A stretch of DNA of 33,133 nucleotides from an uncultured Parabacteroides sp. (GCA_900552465.1 URZO01000045.1:1-33133), one strand, 5' to 3'; positions 1-8,933 are shown, counted from the first letter of the stretch. Notes: a model not told the origin generated them from the letters alone. Numbers and translations are program-made.

Positions 1-8
1 TATAATGA

Positions 9-55
9 TTAGGATGAGATGGCGGGTCAAGCCCGCCAGGACACAGACGCTATAA
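9..55. repeat. Dispersed palindromic repeat, copy A
   Basis: This intergenic unit carries a hairpin with 6-bp arms GGCGGG (21-26) and CCCGCC (32-37) around a 5-nt loop. It is flanked by ATTAGGATGAGATGGCGGG on the left and GACACAGACGCTATAA on the right. Both flanks recur at 16652-16719 between rhaT and rhaD, so this is a dispersed element and not a gene-specific site. It lies just downstream of the oxidoreductase gene that ends at 83 and could help terminate or stabilise its transcript, but there is no clear T-tract. Confidence 0.75.
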
Positions 56-82
56 ATACCGACTTTTGATACCCCCTCCTTA

Positions 83-1063
83 TCATTCATCCATCGGGAA
101 CTGTACCCCCCACTCCGACCGGAGATCGTCCAGCATCCGCATGACACGCAGGGTTTCGCTATGCGGCATATAAGGCGTCTCGATCTTTCCCTCACGGATG
201 GCATCGATCGAAGCCTGCACCTGATATTCGAAGCCTGTTATCTGCGGCGGACAAGTATAACGAGCCACCTCCTCATGATTAATCGAATAGACAACCGCCT
301 GCTGCGGGTTATTGATATTGTCGACTATAATGTAGCCGTTATCTCCGGAGATAATCCCCTGCCTGTCATTCGCACAGAAAGCAGTCATTTGCAGGACGGC
401 CATCCGGTGGTTCTTATAAACAAACGTAATACTGTTCTGCAAATCCACGCCCGTCTCCCCTTTCACGCAGGCCGAGGTAATCCCCGTGATCTCCGTGCCG
501 AAAAGCATCATGGCGAAATTGATCGGATAGACACCGATGTCCAGCAAGGCGCCCCCACACAGGTCCGGCCTGGCAATGCGCTCCTTCTCTGCAATCGGAT
601 AGCCGATGTTGGCGGTCAGCATCATCACCCGTCCGATCGTCCCGTTGTCCACCAGCTCGCGAAGCGTCGCGGAGAAAGGCATATAGCGCGTCCAGATCGC
701 CTCTGTCAGAAACACCTGTTTCTCTTCCGATAGCCGGATCAGCAACTCCGCTTCCCGGGCATTGGCCGTAAAAGCTTTCTCCAACAAAACAGGTTTGCCC
801 TTTTCGATGCACATCCGGGCATGCTCGAAATGGAAGGAATGGGGAGTGGCGATATAAATCAACTCTACTTCCGGATCATCCGCCAGTTCTTCATACGACC
901 CGTAAGCCCGCGTAAAACCCCATTCACGCGCGAAACTTTCGGCATTCCCGAAGTTACGTGAGGCTACGGCATACGGTTCTACCCCTTCCATATCGCGCAA
1001 CGTATGCGCCATCTTGCGGGCAATATGCCCGGCTCCAATTATTCCGACTTTAAAGTTTTCCAT
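83..1063 (-). CDS. Gfo/Idh/MocA family NAD(P)-dependent oxidoreductase
   Basis: Predicted cytoplasmic dehydrogenase of 326 residues, a usual length for the family. An N-terminal Rossmann fold is shown by GIIGAGHIARKM near residues 7-18. The family EKAFTANAREAE segment (near residue 95) corresponds to the EKP-type motif holding the catalytic lysine. GGALLDIGVYPINFAM (near 170) is the conserved region of the C-terminal alpha/beta domain. The sequence resembles the dihydrodiol dehydrogenase / glucose-fructose oxidoreductase-like branch, which acts on sugars, inositols or related polyols; the actual substrate cannot be read from the sequence. The gene stands alone and diverges from the EamA transporter at 1262. 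A -7-like box TATATTTA lies upstream on the minus strand at about 1089-1096, one base off consensus. Confidence 0.9.
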   Translation of the reverse strand: MENFKVGIIGAGHIARKMAHTLRDMEGVEPYAVASRNFGNAESFAREWGFTRAYGSYEELADDPEVELIYIATPHSFHFEHARMCIEKGKPVLLEKAFTANAREAELLIRLSEEKQVFLTEAIWTRYMPFSATLRELVDNGTIGRVMMLTANIGYPIAEKERIARPDLCGGALLDIGVYPINFAMMLFGTEITGITSACVKGETGVDLQNSITFVYKNHRMAVLQMTAFCANDRQGIISGDNGYIIVDNINNPQQAVVYSINHEEVARYTCPPQITGFEYQVQASIDAIREGKIETPYMPHSETLRVMRMLDDLRSEWGVQFPMDE

Positions 1064-1172
1064 AATACCATATTCTTTTATTAGTCGGTAAATATACGAA
1101 ATAATGTGCCAATGGGGAAATATGCCAATATGCCAATGATAAGAAAAACTGAACCCTCCCGTATTTCCATCT

Positions 1173-1226
1173 CATAGTTATGGTTTTGCTAAATCATTAC
1201 TATGACATGTTTACTCCATAGTTATG
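1173..1226. repeat. Direct repeat of CATAGTTATG upstream of the transporter
   Basis: The 10-mer CATAGTTATG, itself a partial palindrome (CATA..TATG), occurs at 1173-1182 and again at 1217-1226, with starts 44 bp apart. The second copy ends ten bases before the -7 box at 1237-1244, where a repressor or activator site would be expected. Related AGTTAT half-sites occur upstream of the RND efflux operon (7759-7790). An operator role is inference. Confidence 0.4.
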
Positions 1227-1236
1227 CGTAAAAGCG

Positions 1237-1244
1237 TATATTTG
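1237..1244 (+). promoter_or_regulatory. Bacteroidetes-type -7 promoter box for the EamA transporter
   Basis: TATATTTG is an exact match to the Bacteroidetes -7 consensus TAnnTTTG and lies 17 bp before the ATG at 1262, giving a short leader. No convincing -33 TTTG is seen at the normal spacing. Confidence 0.6.
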
Positions 1245-1261
1245 CAGCAAAATACATAAAT

Positions 1262-2179
1262 ATGGCAACAAATAATAAGCAGATGTATCGTTTTCACTTT
1301 CTGGCAATCCTTACCGTTATTATATGGGGTACTACTTTTGTTTCGACTAAAATATTAATAGGCAACGGACTAACGCCGGTCGAGATCCTCCTTTACCGTT
1401 TCGCACTGGCATACGTCGGGATTTGGTTCTTCTGCCCGCGTAAACTGCTGGCCAAATCAAGGCGGGACGAACTGCTCTTTCTCGGGGCAGGGCTTTGCGG
1501 AGGCTCTCTTTATTTCATTGCAGAGAACACGGCACTGGGGATAACTCTTGCATCCAATGTGTCGCTGATTATCTGCACAGCCCCTATCCTGACCGCTCTT
1601 CTTTCGCGACTGTTCAACAAAGGGGAACGACTGAAAAGGCATTTGATATATGGTTCCCTGATGGCATTGCTCGGAGTGGCGCTCGTAGTGTTCAACGGTA
1701 GCTTTATCCTGCAGATTAACCCGCTTGGTGATATGTTGACCTTATTGGCTGCCTTGATGTGGGCGTTCTACGGATTAATACTGAAACGGCTGGGGAACCG
1801 GTATCCGACTCTTTTTATCACCCGGAAAGTATTCTTCTACGGAATCATCACCCTGATTCCTGTCTTGATAATCTCTCCTATTCATCCACAAATAAAAGTA
1901 CTGACTGAACCTGCCGTTATCGGAAACTTGCTGTTCCTCGGCCTTATCGCTTCCCTGCTCTGTTATATCATGTGGAACACTGCCGTGAAAGAACTGGGGG
2001 TCGTCCGCACGACAAACTATATATATGTCGTTCCCTTAGTTACGCTTCTGACTTCGGCCATCGTGATCGACGAAACGATTACGGTGATAGCTCTAATCGG
2101 TTCCGCCTTCATCCTTTCGGGTGTATATGTGGCAGAGAAAGGATTCACATTACGGCAAAAGCGATTGAATCAAAATTAA
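1262..2179 (+). CDS. EamA/DMT-superfamily transporter
   Basis: Integral inner membrane protein of 305 residues made of two tandem EamA repeats, about ten hydrophobic helices in all. The first helix (about residues 10-30) contains the typical IIWGTTFVSTKILI signature, and the second repeat begins around residue 150 with MLTLLAALMWAFYGLILKR. Family members export or import small metabolites, amino acids or drugs; the substrate cannot be predicted. It starts at an ATG closely following a TATATTTG promoter box, is monocistronic, and ends at a strong hairpin terminator at 2258-2295 shared with the convergent TolC gene. Confidence 0.88.
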   Translation: MATNNKQMYRFHFLAILTVIIWGTTFVSTKILIGNGLTPVEILLYRFALAYVGIWFFCPRKLLAKSRRDELLFLGAGLCGGSLYFIAENTALGITLASNVSLIICTAPILTALLSRLFNKGERLKRHLIYGSLMALLGVALVVFNGSFILQINPLGDMLTLLAALMWAFYGLILKRLGNRYPTLFITRKVFFYGIITLIPVLIISPIHPQIKVLTEPAVIGNLLFLGLIASLLCYIMWNTAVKELGVVRTTNYIYVVPLVTLLTSAIVIDETITVIALIGSAFILSGVYVAEKGFTLRQKRLNQN

Positions 2180-2257
2180 TTCACTATTTATATTGTTTCT
2201 CTTTGGATACTCGCCGGGAACCCGGTTCCCTTTCAAACCGAATCAAATAGCTAACCC

Positions 2258-2295
2258 AAAAAGGGGCTGTGTCATAGTGAACACAGCCCCTTTTT
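2258..2295. terminator. Bidirectional intrinsic terminator
   Basis: A perfect 15-bp inverted repeat (2258-2272 and 2281-2295) with an 8-nt loop has a GC-rich core GGGGCTGTGT, flanked by A5 on the left and T6 on the right. It lies between convergent genes (EamA transporter ending at 2179 and TolC-like ending at 2311) and would terminate transcripts from both directions. Confidence 0.93.
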
Positions 2296-2310
2296 TATAT
2301 TTCCGCAATA

Positions 2311-3600
2311 TTATTGCAACCGGCGAAGGCCCACAGCCTTGTTATATTGGGCAAGGGAGGCTTTCTGCTGGTACCAGGTCTGGATCAGGCTGCTGTAGGA
2401 CTGAATCCAGGAGAGTTGGGCGGAGAGTACGTCGAGGATCGGAAGTTTACCTTCGTTGTAACTGAATGTATTCAGGTCGAGGTTTTCTTCCGCTATCTGA
2501 CAGGCTTCTTCGGCCATCTTGATCTGCTTGGTATTCTCCGTCAGGCTGGTCCAGGAGTTGGCCACTTCCTGCGAGATCTGATCGCGGGTGTTATCCATTG
2601 CATATTCTTTGCTGCGCAGGATTGCTTTCTGCGAATTGACCTCCTTGAAGCGGGCACCCCAACGGAACAAAGGTATCTTCAACGATGCAAATACGGCAGG
2701 TGTCCAAAGCTGGTCGGAACCTTTCACATTCAGCATCGGCGTACCCCAAGTCCCTTGGAACCCGACTGCCAGTGTCGGGTTGTATTTGGCCTTTGACAAA
2801 TTGATCTGCCGCTTCTGGTACTCGATATTCAATTTGGAGATCGTGAAATCCGGACGGTTCTGCAAGGCAGCCTCCTCTCCTACATGTTGCGGTAAAGGTT
2901 GAACCTTTGTAATGGAATCGGCAATATCTACCGGAGTCATAGGAGGAACACCCATCAGGACATTCAGGTTCTGCAAAGCGATCTGATAATCTTTATAGGC
3001 AGAGCTTTTACTCAATTCCGCCTCTTTCAAACGCGACTGCACTTGCAACAGGTCGGTCTTACTGATCTGTCCGTCCTCAAAACGGGTAGTCAGGATATTG
3101 GCAAGTGTCTGTACAATATCAACATACTGGCACATCACGTCGTACATACCTTTGCGGGCAGCGGCAGACCAGTAGTTCAGGTCGGCGGCATAAATAATAT
3201 TATCTGTCGTCAGTTCTTCGGCCTCGGAAGCGATCTGTCCCTGAACCTGAGCAGCTTTATAACTATTGTAGATCTGTCCGCCGGCATAGATCGGCTGGCT
3301 TACCGTAGCTCCCAGGCTATAGGTATTGTGATCCATTGGAACTGCTGTCGATCCGAAATCCAAATCATATTTATTGATACGGTACTGATAACTGCCGGAG
3401 AAGTCCACAGCAGGGAAGAAACCCGTTTTGGCTGCCTTGACAGCCTGTTGCATCGCAATGCGTTCTTCGGCACTTTGTTTTATCTGGCGGCTATATTCAA
3501 GCACTTTCTGCTTGTAGTCTGCTGCCGTGACAGGCTTTTCCTGTGCTCCCACAGATAAAGCCCCCAACAGCAAACAACCGATAATTATTCTATTTCTCAT
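2311..3600 (-). CDS. TolC-family outer membrane efflux channel
   Basis: Predicted outer membrane factor of a tripartite efflux pump, 429 residues. The N-terminus MRNRIIIGCLLLGALSVGAQ is a signal peptide, probably cut after Ala-Gln. Two outer-membrane-efflux (OEP) repeats follow, about residues 25-215 and 235-425, with long amphipathic helices rich in Gln, Ala and Ser. It is last in the minus-strand operon: it begins one base after the RND pump stop codon, so it is surely co-transcribed and probably translationally coupled. The terminator at 2258-2295 ends the operon. Its partners are the adaptor at 6655 and the pump at 3602. Confidence 0.93.
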   Translation of the reverse strand: MRNRIIIGCLLLGALSVGAQEKPVTAADYKQKVLEYSRQIKQSAEERIAMQQAVKAAKTGFFPAVDFSGSYQYRINKYDLDFGSTAVPMDHNTYSLGATVSQPIYAGGQIYNSYKAAQVQGQIASEAEELTTDNIIYAADLNYWSAAARKGMYDVMCQYVDIVQTLANILTTRFEDGQISKTDLLQVQSRLKEAELSKSSAYKDYQIALQNLNVLMGVPPMTPVDIADSITKVQPLPQHVGEEAALQNRPDFTISKLNIEYQKRQINLSKAKYNPTLAVGFQGTWGTPMLNVKGSDQLWTPAVFASLKIPLFRWGARFKEVNSQKAILRSKEYAMDNTRDQISQEVANSWTSLTENTKQIKMAEEACQIAEENLDLNTFSYNEGKLPILDVLSAQLSWIQSYSSLIQTWYQQKASLAQYNKAVGLRRLQ

Positions 3601-3601
3601 A

Positions 3602-6600
3602 TTATTCCGATTTAATCTTAAAGAATATACAATAGGTCACCGGAAGGACGAAGATGGTCAGGATAGTCGAGATGAACAAACCTCCCATGATCGTAGCAGC
3701 CATACCGGCAAACATGGCGTCGCCCAACAACGGCAACATACCCAGAATCGTCGTACCCGAAGCCATCGTCACCGGAACGATACGCGTCTTGGTCGCCTCG
3801 ATAACAGCATTCACCGGCGCCAGGCCACTGTTGAGCTGCAAACCGATTTCGTCCACCAGCACGATCGCATTCTTGATGTTCATACCGATCAAGCCCAGCA
3901 AGCCCAACATAGCAAAGAAGTCGAGCGACTTGCCGAACACCAGCAAGCCCAATACCACACCGATAAAGATCAACGGCAACATACACATGATCAACACCGG
4001 CTTCCGGTAGAATTTCGGGAAGAGGAACAACAGGGTTATATAGATCAAACCGAACATCAACGGGATGTTGGCAGCGATCGCCTTGTTTCCCTTATCCTGT
4101 TCGGACTGTTCACCGAAGTATTGCAGTTTATAGCCTTCTGGCACCTGTACTTCCTGTTGCACTTGTTGCCACAACTGGCTGAAGGCCGCCATCGTATTGG
4201 CCCCGCGTTTCGGTTCGCACTGCATCATCATATAACGCTGGCGGTTATAACGCTTGACAACGCTAAACTCATAATCGAGCGAGAAATCGTCAATCACCTG
4301 CTCCACTTTTACGGAACGGCCTTTGGCGCTGTAAACCGGAAGCGTTTTAAGATCGTTCAGGTTCATGGAATCACGATCGGCATCTTTCATCAGGATCGGC
4401 ATAAAGACGTCTCCTTCGCGGTATTCGCCGAGCGGCACACCGTTTGTAGCCGAACGGAGCGAATAGGCCATCTGCTGGCGCGTAATACCCAAGCGAAGCC
4501 CCTTCTCCTGCGAGTATAAGGGTTTCCACACCGGGACTTTATTTCCCCAGCTGTTGCGCACTTCCATCACCATATCGTTCTTGCGTGCTATCTCCTGTGC
4601 CCGTTGCGTCAAGGCAACCAGCGTGTCGATATTGTCACCCACAAAGCCAATTTCAATAGCGGCATCCGGCACGGGAGACAAAGCGAACAAAGCTGAACGG
4701 GTCAGGATATCCGGATAGTTGGCAACCATATATTCATAGAACTTGCTTTCCTCGCTTTGCGCATCCTTGGCATCCTTCGTTTCGATCAGTACATTGGCAA
4801 AGTTAGGCTTCGGGCCGATAGAAGAACTTGCCAGATAATAACGGACCGGAGAGCCGCCCAAGGTGAATGAATAGGACTTGATCTTATCATTATTCTTCAG
4901 ATAATCCTCAATCTTGATCACGTTCCTTTCCACATCATCGATGCCATATCCTTCCGGAAAGATCAGGTCGGCACGGAAATAAGGCTTGCTCATGATCGGG
5001 AAAAAGCTCTGCGGCATAATGCTCATGATAAACAGAGACAGGAATAAGGTTGCGACAACCGAAGTAAGCGTGACATAACGACGTTTGATCAGACGGCCCA
5101 AGACCTTTTCAAACCTGTGATACAGTTTGGTGTCATACGGGTCTTTGGCTTCTCCGGGTTTTGCTTCTTTCAGGATGAAATTACCGAAAGTAGTCGTCTG
5201 AGTCAAAGCCAGCACCCAGCTTAAACCCAACGATACGGCCAAGACGATAAACAACGGTTTCACGATCTCGGCAACCGAAGCCGGAGCCAGATACATCGGC
5301 AGGAAGGAACAAACGGCGATAAAGGTAGCACCTAACAACGCCCACTGCGGCTTTGTCGCACCGTCGACCAAAGCCTGGTAACGGGAAAGACCGCGTTTGA
5401 TGCCGACCTGTGCATTGTCCGTCACCACAATCGCGTTATCCACTAACATACCCATCGCAATGATGAAGGCAGCAAGCGAGGTCCGGTTCAGCCCGACGCC
5501 CCAGATCAACATGATCAGCAACGTACCGCCGACCGAGAAAAGCAACGAACTTCCCACCAGCATACCGGCCCGAGAACCCATCACAAGGAAGATAATCACG
5601 ATTACAATCAGTAACGATTCGATCAGGTTCAGGATAAAGCCGTTGTTTGCTTCGTTGGCAATCTGGTTCTCCGGATAGATAGTTTTTAGTTCCATGCCGA
5701 TCGGGAAAAGCTGTTCCATCTCTTTCAGATGGTCGGCAACAGCGTTACCGACAGCCACTACGTCATCCTTTGCACCTGTAGCCACACCGATACCGATAGC
5801 CCGCTTACCGTCCACACGCATCAGGTTGGAAGGCGGGTCCATATAGCCGCGTTCGACAGTAGCGATATCACCCAGACGGACTTCGCCGCCTCCTTTAGTC
5901 ACGATCAGCTGGTCGCGGATGTCCTGTATGCTTTTGTAAGTACCTTCGGCACGCACGCGGAGCTGGTAAGTTCCGGTCATAATTTCACCGGTATTGACCA
6001 GCAGGTTTTGTGTCTGGAGGACTTGCTGGATCGAATTAGGATCGATCCCCAGGTTTGCCAGCTTAGGCACGGAGATACGGACATTTACGACCTGTGTCTG
6101 TTCAGCAAACAGATAGACTTTCTGCACACCGGGGATAGGCGTCAGCTCCGTCTTGATCTTCTGTGCCCAGTCGCGCATATCGTCGTAGGTAAAACCTTCG
6201 TCGGCCGTCAAGGCATAATAGATACCGAACACATCCCCGAAGTCGTCGCTCACGTTAATGGCGGAAGCTCCACTCGGGAGGCGAGGTTGTATGTTGGCTA
6301 CTTTACGGCGCAACTCGTCCCACTTGACGGGCATATAATCCGGCGACAAGGTCGGCTGCAACTCGATCGAGATCTTCGACATACCAAAATAGGATTCAGA
6401 CTTAATCTGAAAAACATCCGACATGGATTGAATTTCCCGTTCGATAGGTTCCGTTATCAGTTTCTCTACCTCCAGAGGAGTGGCGCCCGGATACTGCGTA
6501 ACCAAAACTGCCTGTTTGATTACAAAGGGCGAGTCCTCCTTCTTCGGCAATTTGAAGAAAGAATATATACCTCCTATCAGCATCACTGCCAGAAAGAAGT

Positions 6601-6643
6601 ATATAATCTTCTTATTCTCTAAGGAATATTTTGGAAGATTCAT
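3602..6643 (-). CDS. RND-family efflux pump permease
   Basis: Inner membrane proton-driven pump of 1013 residues, full length for the AcrB/HAE1-like family. TM1 is at about residues 12-30, the periplasmic porter domain follows (YPGATPLEVEKLITEPIE at 51-68), and then TM2-TM6 (about 335-480), a second porter domain (about 545-830) and TM8-TM12 to the end. TM4 carries GMLVDNAIVVTDN (398-410). Asp402 matches the first proton-relay Asp of AcrB, while the second Asp is Asn403. TM10 keeps the relay lysine in NIKNAIVLVDE. It exports drugs or other toxic compounds together with the adjacent adaptor and TolC-like channel. The gene starts 11 bp after the adaptor stop codon. Substrate is unknown. Confidence 0.95.
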   Translation of the reverse strand: MNLPKYSLENKKIIYFFLAVMLIGGIYSFFKLPKKEDSPFVIKQAVLVTQYPGATPLEVEKLITEPIEREIQSMSDVFQIKSESYFGMSKISIELQPTLSPDYMPVKWDELRRKVANIQPRLPSGASAINVSDDFGDVFGIYYALTADEGFTYDDMRDWAQKIKTELTPIPGVQKVYLFAEQTQVVNVRISVPKLANLGIDPNSIQQVLQTQNLLVNTGEIMTGTYQLRVRAEGTYKSIQDIRDQLIVTKGGGEVRLGDIATVERGYMDPPSNLMRVDGKRAIGIGVATGAKDDVVAVGNAVADHLKEMEQLFPIGMELKTIYPENQIANEANNGFILNLIESLLIVIVIIFLVMGSRAGMLVGSSLLFSVGGTLLIMLIWGVGLNRTSLAAFIIAMGMLVDNAIVVTDNAQVGIKRGLSRYQALVDGATKPQWALLGATFIAVCSFLPMYLAPASVAEIVKPLFIVLAVSLGLSWVLALTQTTTFGNFILKEAKPGEAKDPYDTKLYHRFEKVLGRLIKRRYVTLTSVVATLFLSLFIMSIMPQSFFPIMSKPYFRADLIFPEGYGIDDVERNVIKIEDYLKNNDKIKSYSFTLGGSPVRYYLASSSIGPKPNFANVLIETKDAKDAQSEESKFYEYMVANYPDILTRSALFALSPVPDAAIEIGFVGDNIDTLVALTQRAQEIARKNDMVMEVRNSWGNKVPVWKPLYSQEKGLRLGITRQQMAYSLRSATNGVPLGEYREGDVFMPILMKDADRDSMNLNDLKTLPVYSAKGRSVKVEQVIDDFSLDYEFSVVKRYNRQRYMMMQCEPKRGANTMAAFSQLWQQVQQEVQVPEGYKLQYFGEQSEQDKGNKAIAANIPLMFGLIYITLLFLFPKFYRKPVLIMCMLPLIFIGVVLGLLVFGKSLDFFAMLGLLGLIGMNIKNAIVLVDEIGLQLNSGLAPVNAVIEATKTRIVPVTMASGTTILGMLPLLGDAMFAGMAATIMGGLFISTILTIFVLPVTYCIFFKIKSE

Positions 6644-6654
6644 TATTTATCAGC

Positions 6655-7716
6655 TTAATCTGTTAATACTCTAACCTGTTGTCCGTCAACCAGGCGGGTA
6701 GCTCCGGCCGAGACAACCTGGTCGCCGGCTTTCAGCCCTTCGGTAATGACAACATTGTCTTTTCCCACCAGTTCAGCTTCCCTGATCTGGCGACGTTCCA
6801 CTTTCTGCGTCTGGCTATTGTAGACGAAGACATACTTATCCGCATTTTCTTCGTTGGCTACAACAGCGGAAAGAGGAACCAGCAAAGCACCTTCGTTAAA
6901 GCTTTCGCTTTCGATATGCAGAATCACACGGCAGGAAAAGCCGACAGCCACTTTATATTTCTTCAGATTAAACTCCGGATCATCTATGTACAGGAACACC
7001 GGTACGCCGGAACCGTCAGGAGATGCTTCCACATATTCTTTCACCTTCGCTTTGAAACGGACGCCTTTGTAGTTGTCAAACTCTACATATATATTATAAG
7101 GCGTGGAGAAATAGGTGATGTTCGTCTCCGGCATCGTGAACTGCACCTGCAGCTTGTTCGGATTGATCAGGCAGACAATTCCCTGACCAGCCTGAACCTT
7201 CTGATAGTTTTCCACATATTTCTTCTGGATGAAACCATCGAAAGGCGCGCGCAATTTCGTTTGTTCCAATTGGTTCTGGGCATACTCGAAAGCTGCTTTG
7301 GCGTTTGAATAAGAGGCTTCAGTCGTTTCATATTCCTGTTTGGAAATAGCCTGTTTGGAAAGCAACTTCTTAGCACGCTGCAATTGCGCTTCGGCTGTCT
7401 GAAAAGAGGCTTTCTTCGCTTCATATTCCCATTTGAAGTCTTGCGGATCGATTTCAGCGACAACCTGTCCCGTACGGACTTTCTGCCCTTCGTCTACATT
7501 CAGCGAGATCAGCGGGCCGGACATCTTAAAGGCCAGGTCACTGAACTGGTCCGGCGAAACCACGCCGCTAAACGACTTTTCCACAACATTCAAAGAGGTC
7601 ACTTCCGCCAGTTTCACCGGACGGGGACCTTGCTCCTTCACCGGCGGCTGACTACATGACATCAATGCTGCCAATACAAAAACGGGGATTAATTTACCAC
7701 TCATGATAACTTGCAT
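6655..7716 (-). CDS. RND efflux periplasmic adaptor lipoprotein (HlyD/MFP family)
   Basis: Membrane fusion protein of 353 residues and first gene of the efflux operon. The N-terminus ends in a lipobox (AALMSC), so it is probably a lipoprotein anchored facing the periplasm. It has the usual order: lipoyl/barrel-sandwich half (about 45-75), alpha-helical coiled coil rich in Lys, Gln and Glu (about 90-150, TAEAQLQRAKKLLSKQAISK), second lipoyl half (RAPFDGFIQKKYV near 157), beta-barrel and membrane-proximal domain. Two in-frame ATGs compete, at 7716 and 7704; the second (MSGKLIPVFVLAALMSC) gives an equally good signal peptide. The adaptor bridges the pump at 3602 and the channel at 2311. Confidence 0.93.
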   Translation of the reverse strand: MQVIMSGKLIPVFVLAALMSCSQPPVKEQGPRPVKLAEVTSLNVVEKSFSGVVSPDQFSDLAFKMSGPLISLNVDEGQKVRTGQVVAEIDPQDFKWEYEAKKASFQTAEAQLQRAKKLLSKQAISKQEYETTEASYSNAKAAFEYAQNQLEQTKLRAPFDGFIQKKYVENYQKVQAGQGIVCLINPNKLQVQFTMPETNITYFSTPYNIYVEFDNYKGVRFKAKVKEYVEASPDGSGVPVFLYIDDPEFNLKKYKVAVGFSCRVILHIESESFNEGALLVPLSAVVANEENADKYVFVYNSQTQKVERRQIREAELVGKDNVVITEGLKAGDQVVSAGATRLVDGQQVRVLTD

Positions 7717-7758
7717 TTAGTTATTTGTTATTACTATTTATAATCTGATATTTAATGG

Positions 7759-7790
7759 CATAACTCTGGTTTATTATACCGTAGTTATAC
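7759..7790. promoter_or_regulatory. Imperfect inverted repeat upstream of the efflux operon (possible operator)
   Basis: CATAACTCTGG (7759-7769) and CCGTAGTTATA (7779-7789) form an imperfect dyad matching at 8 of 11 positions across a 9-nt spacer, about 43-75 bp before the adaptor start. The AGTTAT core resembles the CATAGTTATG repeats before the EamA transporter. No TAnnTTTG box was found in this gap. A regulator-binding role is inference. Confidence 0.3.
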
Positions 7791-7831
7791 AACATCCTTT
7801 TAAATTCTATTGTTCCGATTCACATCGGATT

Positions 7832-8839
7832 TCAAAAAGACCAACTGTCCCAATCGACTACTCGCTCCATCTCTTTTTCCTCTCCATCCGGGATAGAAGG
7901 GAAAAAGTCGATACCTGTTACTTTCTCGACACTATCGACAGGAATTGCCATCGACTTCAACGAGTTATCTTTATAGTCCCTATTCTCGAAAATGAAAGCG
8001 ATACCTTTATAACCGCTTCCCGTATGATAACATAATACTTTGTAAAATGACTCCGGTATGGCTACCCGGTTTTTACCCAACCGTTTCATATCGTCTGTTA
8101 TGACCGGACCTGTAACAATCAGCAACGAACCGTTGTCCATCGCCCATAAACGGCATTGTTCTTCCAGGTCTTTCCAGATTCCCCGGTTCAGTTTCGGTAT
8201 TTGCGGACAGATATTACTCAGGTAGAAAGATTCGCGCATGGCTTTGGCAGACCATTTCATATCGCCCGCCGGAGCCAGATGCCCCCGGTCGTAGCCCGTA
8301 CGTGAATAATCTTCATTCGTAGCACTCGCCCCTTTCACCAGCGGATCGGGTACGAACTTATTGGAACGTTCCGTCTTCCGGCTTTTGGCTTCCGTAGCGG
8401 TCAGTTCGTAGGCCACCCAGTTTGCGATACGATATTCGGAATTATAAGACACTGTGTATCCTTCATGCTTGATTACCTGTTCCTGGCGTTTTGCTTTCAG
8501 GCGAGGAATCTCCGTATTGGCAGGAATTTTAAATGTCTTTGTGGAAGTAGCAACCGGAGCTTTCCCGGCCGAAGTCTTTTGGGGCGTTTGCTGTTTGGGT
8601 GCATCCTTCTTGGGGGTAGCTACAGGCTTTTTTGCAGCAGCAGTAGCCTGCATTTTCTTCTCCTCTGTTGCCGGCTTCCGGCCTGCAACAGGAAAAAAGT
8701 AATTATATATAAACAGAAGTCCGATAAAACAAGCAAGCACGATAAAAGCACCGATAAACATCCGCTTCACTGTTGAAAGGAAAGCCGAAGTCTTTGGGGT
8801 CTTCTTTTTCGGTCTTCTTACACTCTTTCTTTTTGCCAT
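7832..8839 (-). CDS. Membrane-anchored DNA/RNA non-specific endonuclease (NucA/NUC1 type)
   Basis: Predicted sugar-non-specific nuclease of 335 residues. A very basic N-terminus (MAKRKSVRRPKKK) precedes one transmembrane helix (about 27-46) and a Lys/Pro/Ala/Thr-rich linker (about 52-110). The beta-beta-alpha-metal (His-Me finger) nuclease domain carries DRGHLAP (184-190, His187 as general base) and SNICPQ...NRGIW (208-222, with Asn218 as probable Mg ligand). The topology places the nuclease outside the cytoplasmic membrane, suiting nucleic-acid scavenging or defence against incoming DNA; this is inference. The frame extends upstream to TTG at 8872, but that TTG is part of the -7 box at 8870-8877, so ATG 8839 is the start. 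Confidence 0.88.
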   Translation of the reverse strand: MAKRKSVRRPKKKTPKTSAFLSTVKRMFIGAFIVLACFIGLLFIYNYFFPVAGRKPATEEKKMQATAAAKKPVATPKKDAPKQQTPQKTSAGKAPVATSTKTFKIPANTEIPRLKAKRQEQVIKHEGYTVSYNSEYRIANWVAYELTATEAKSRKTERSNKFVPDPLVKGASATNEDYSRTGYDRGHLAPAGDMKWSAKAMRESFYLSNICPQIPKLNRGIWKDLEEQCRLWAMDNGSLLIVTGPVITDDMKRLGKNRVAIPESFYKVLCYHTGSGYKGIAFIFENRDYKDNSLKSMAIPVDSVEKVTGIDFFPSIPDGEEKEMERVVDWDSWSF

Positions 8840-8869
8840 CTCTCTTAATAAACCTGTTCCTATTGGGCG

Positions 8870-8877
8870 CAAAAGTA
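8870..8877 (-). promoter_or_regulatory. -7 promoter box for the endonuclease
   Basis: Read on the minus strand, TACTTTTG matches TAnnTTTG exactly and lies 30 bp before the ATG at 8839. It overlaps the apparent upstream TTG start and so decides against it. Confidence 0.6.
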
Positions 8878-8933
8878 GGCAATATCAATATCCTACACAA
8901 TATCAAGAGAATAAATGTATTGGTCTGTATCGT

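Noticed and set aside
3527..4519. A 330-codon plus-strand open frame opposite the RND and TolC genes, and similar long antisense frames elsewhere
   Set aside because: They lie wholly opposite well-conserved genes, have low-complexity His/Gln/Arg-rich translations and no recognisable domain; they are shadows of the coding strand.
7814..7829. Hairpin TCCGAT/ATCGGA just after the endonuclease stop codon as an intrinsic terminator
   Set aside because: Only 6 bp and followed by ACAATAGAATTT, with no T-tract; could be chance.
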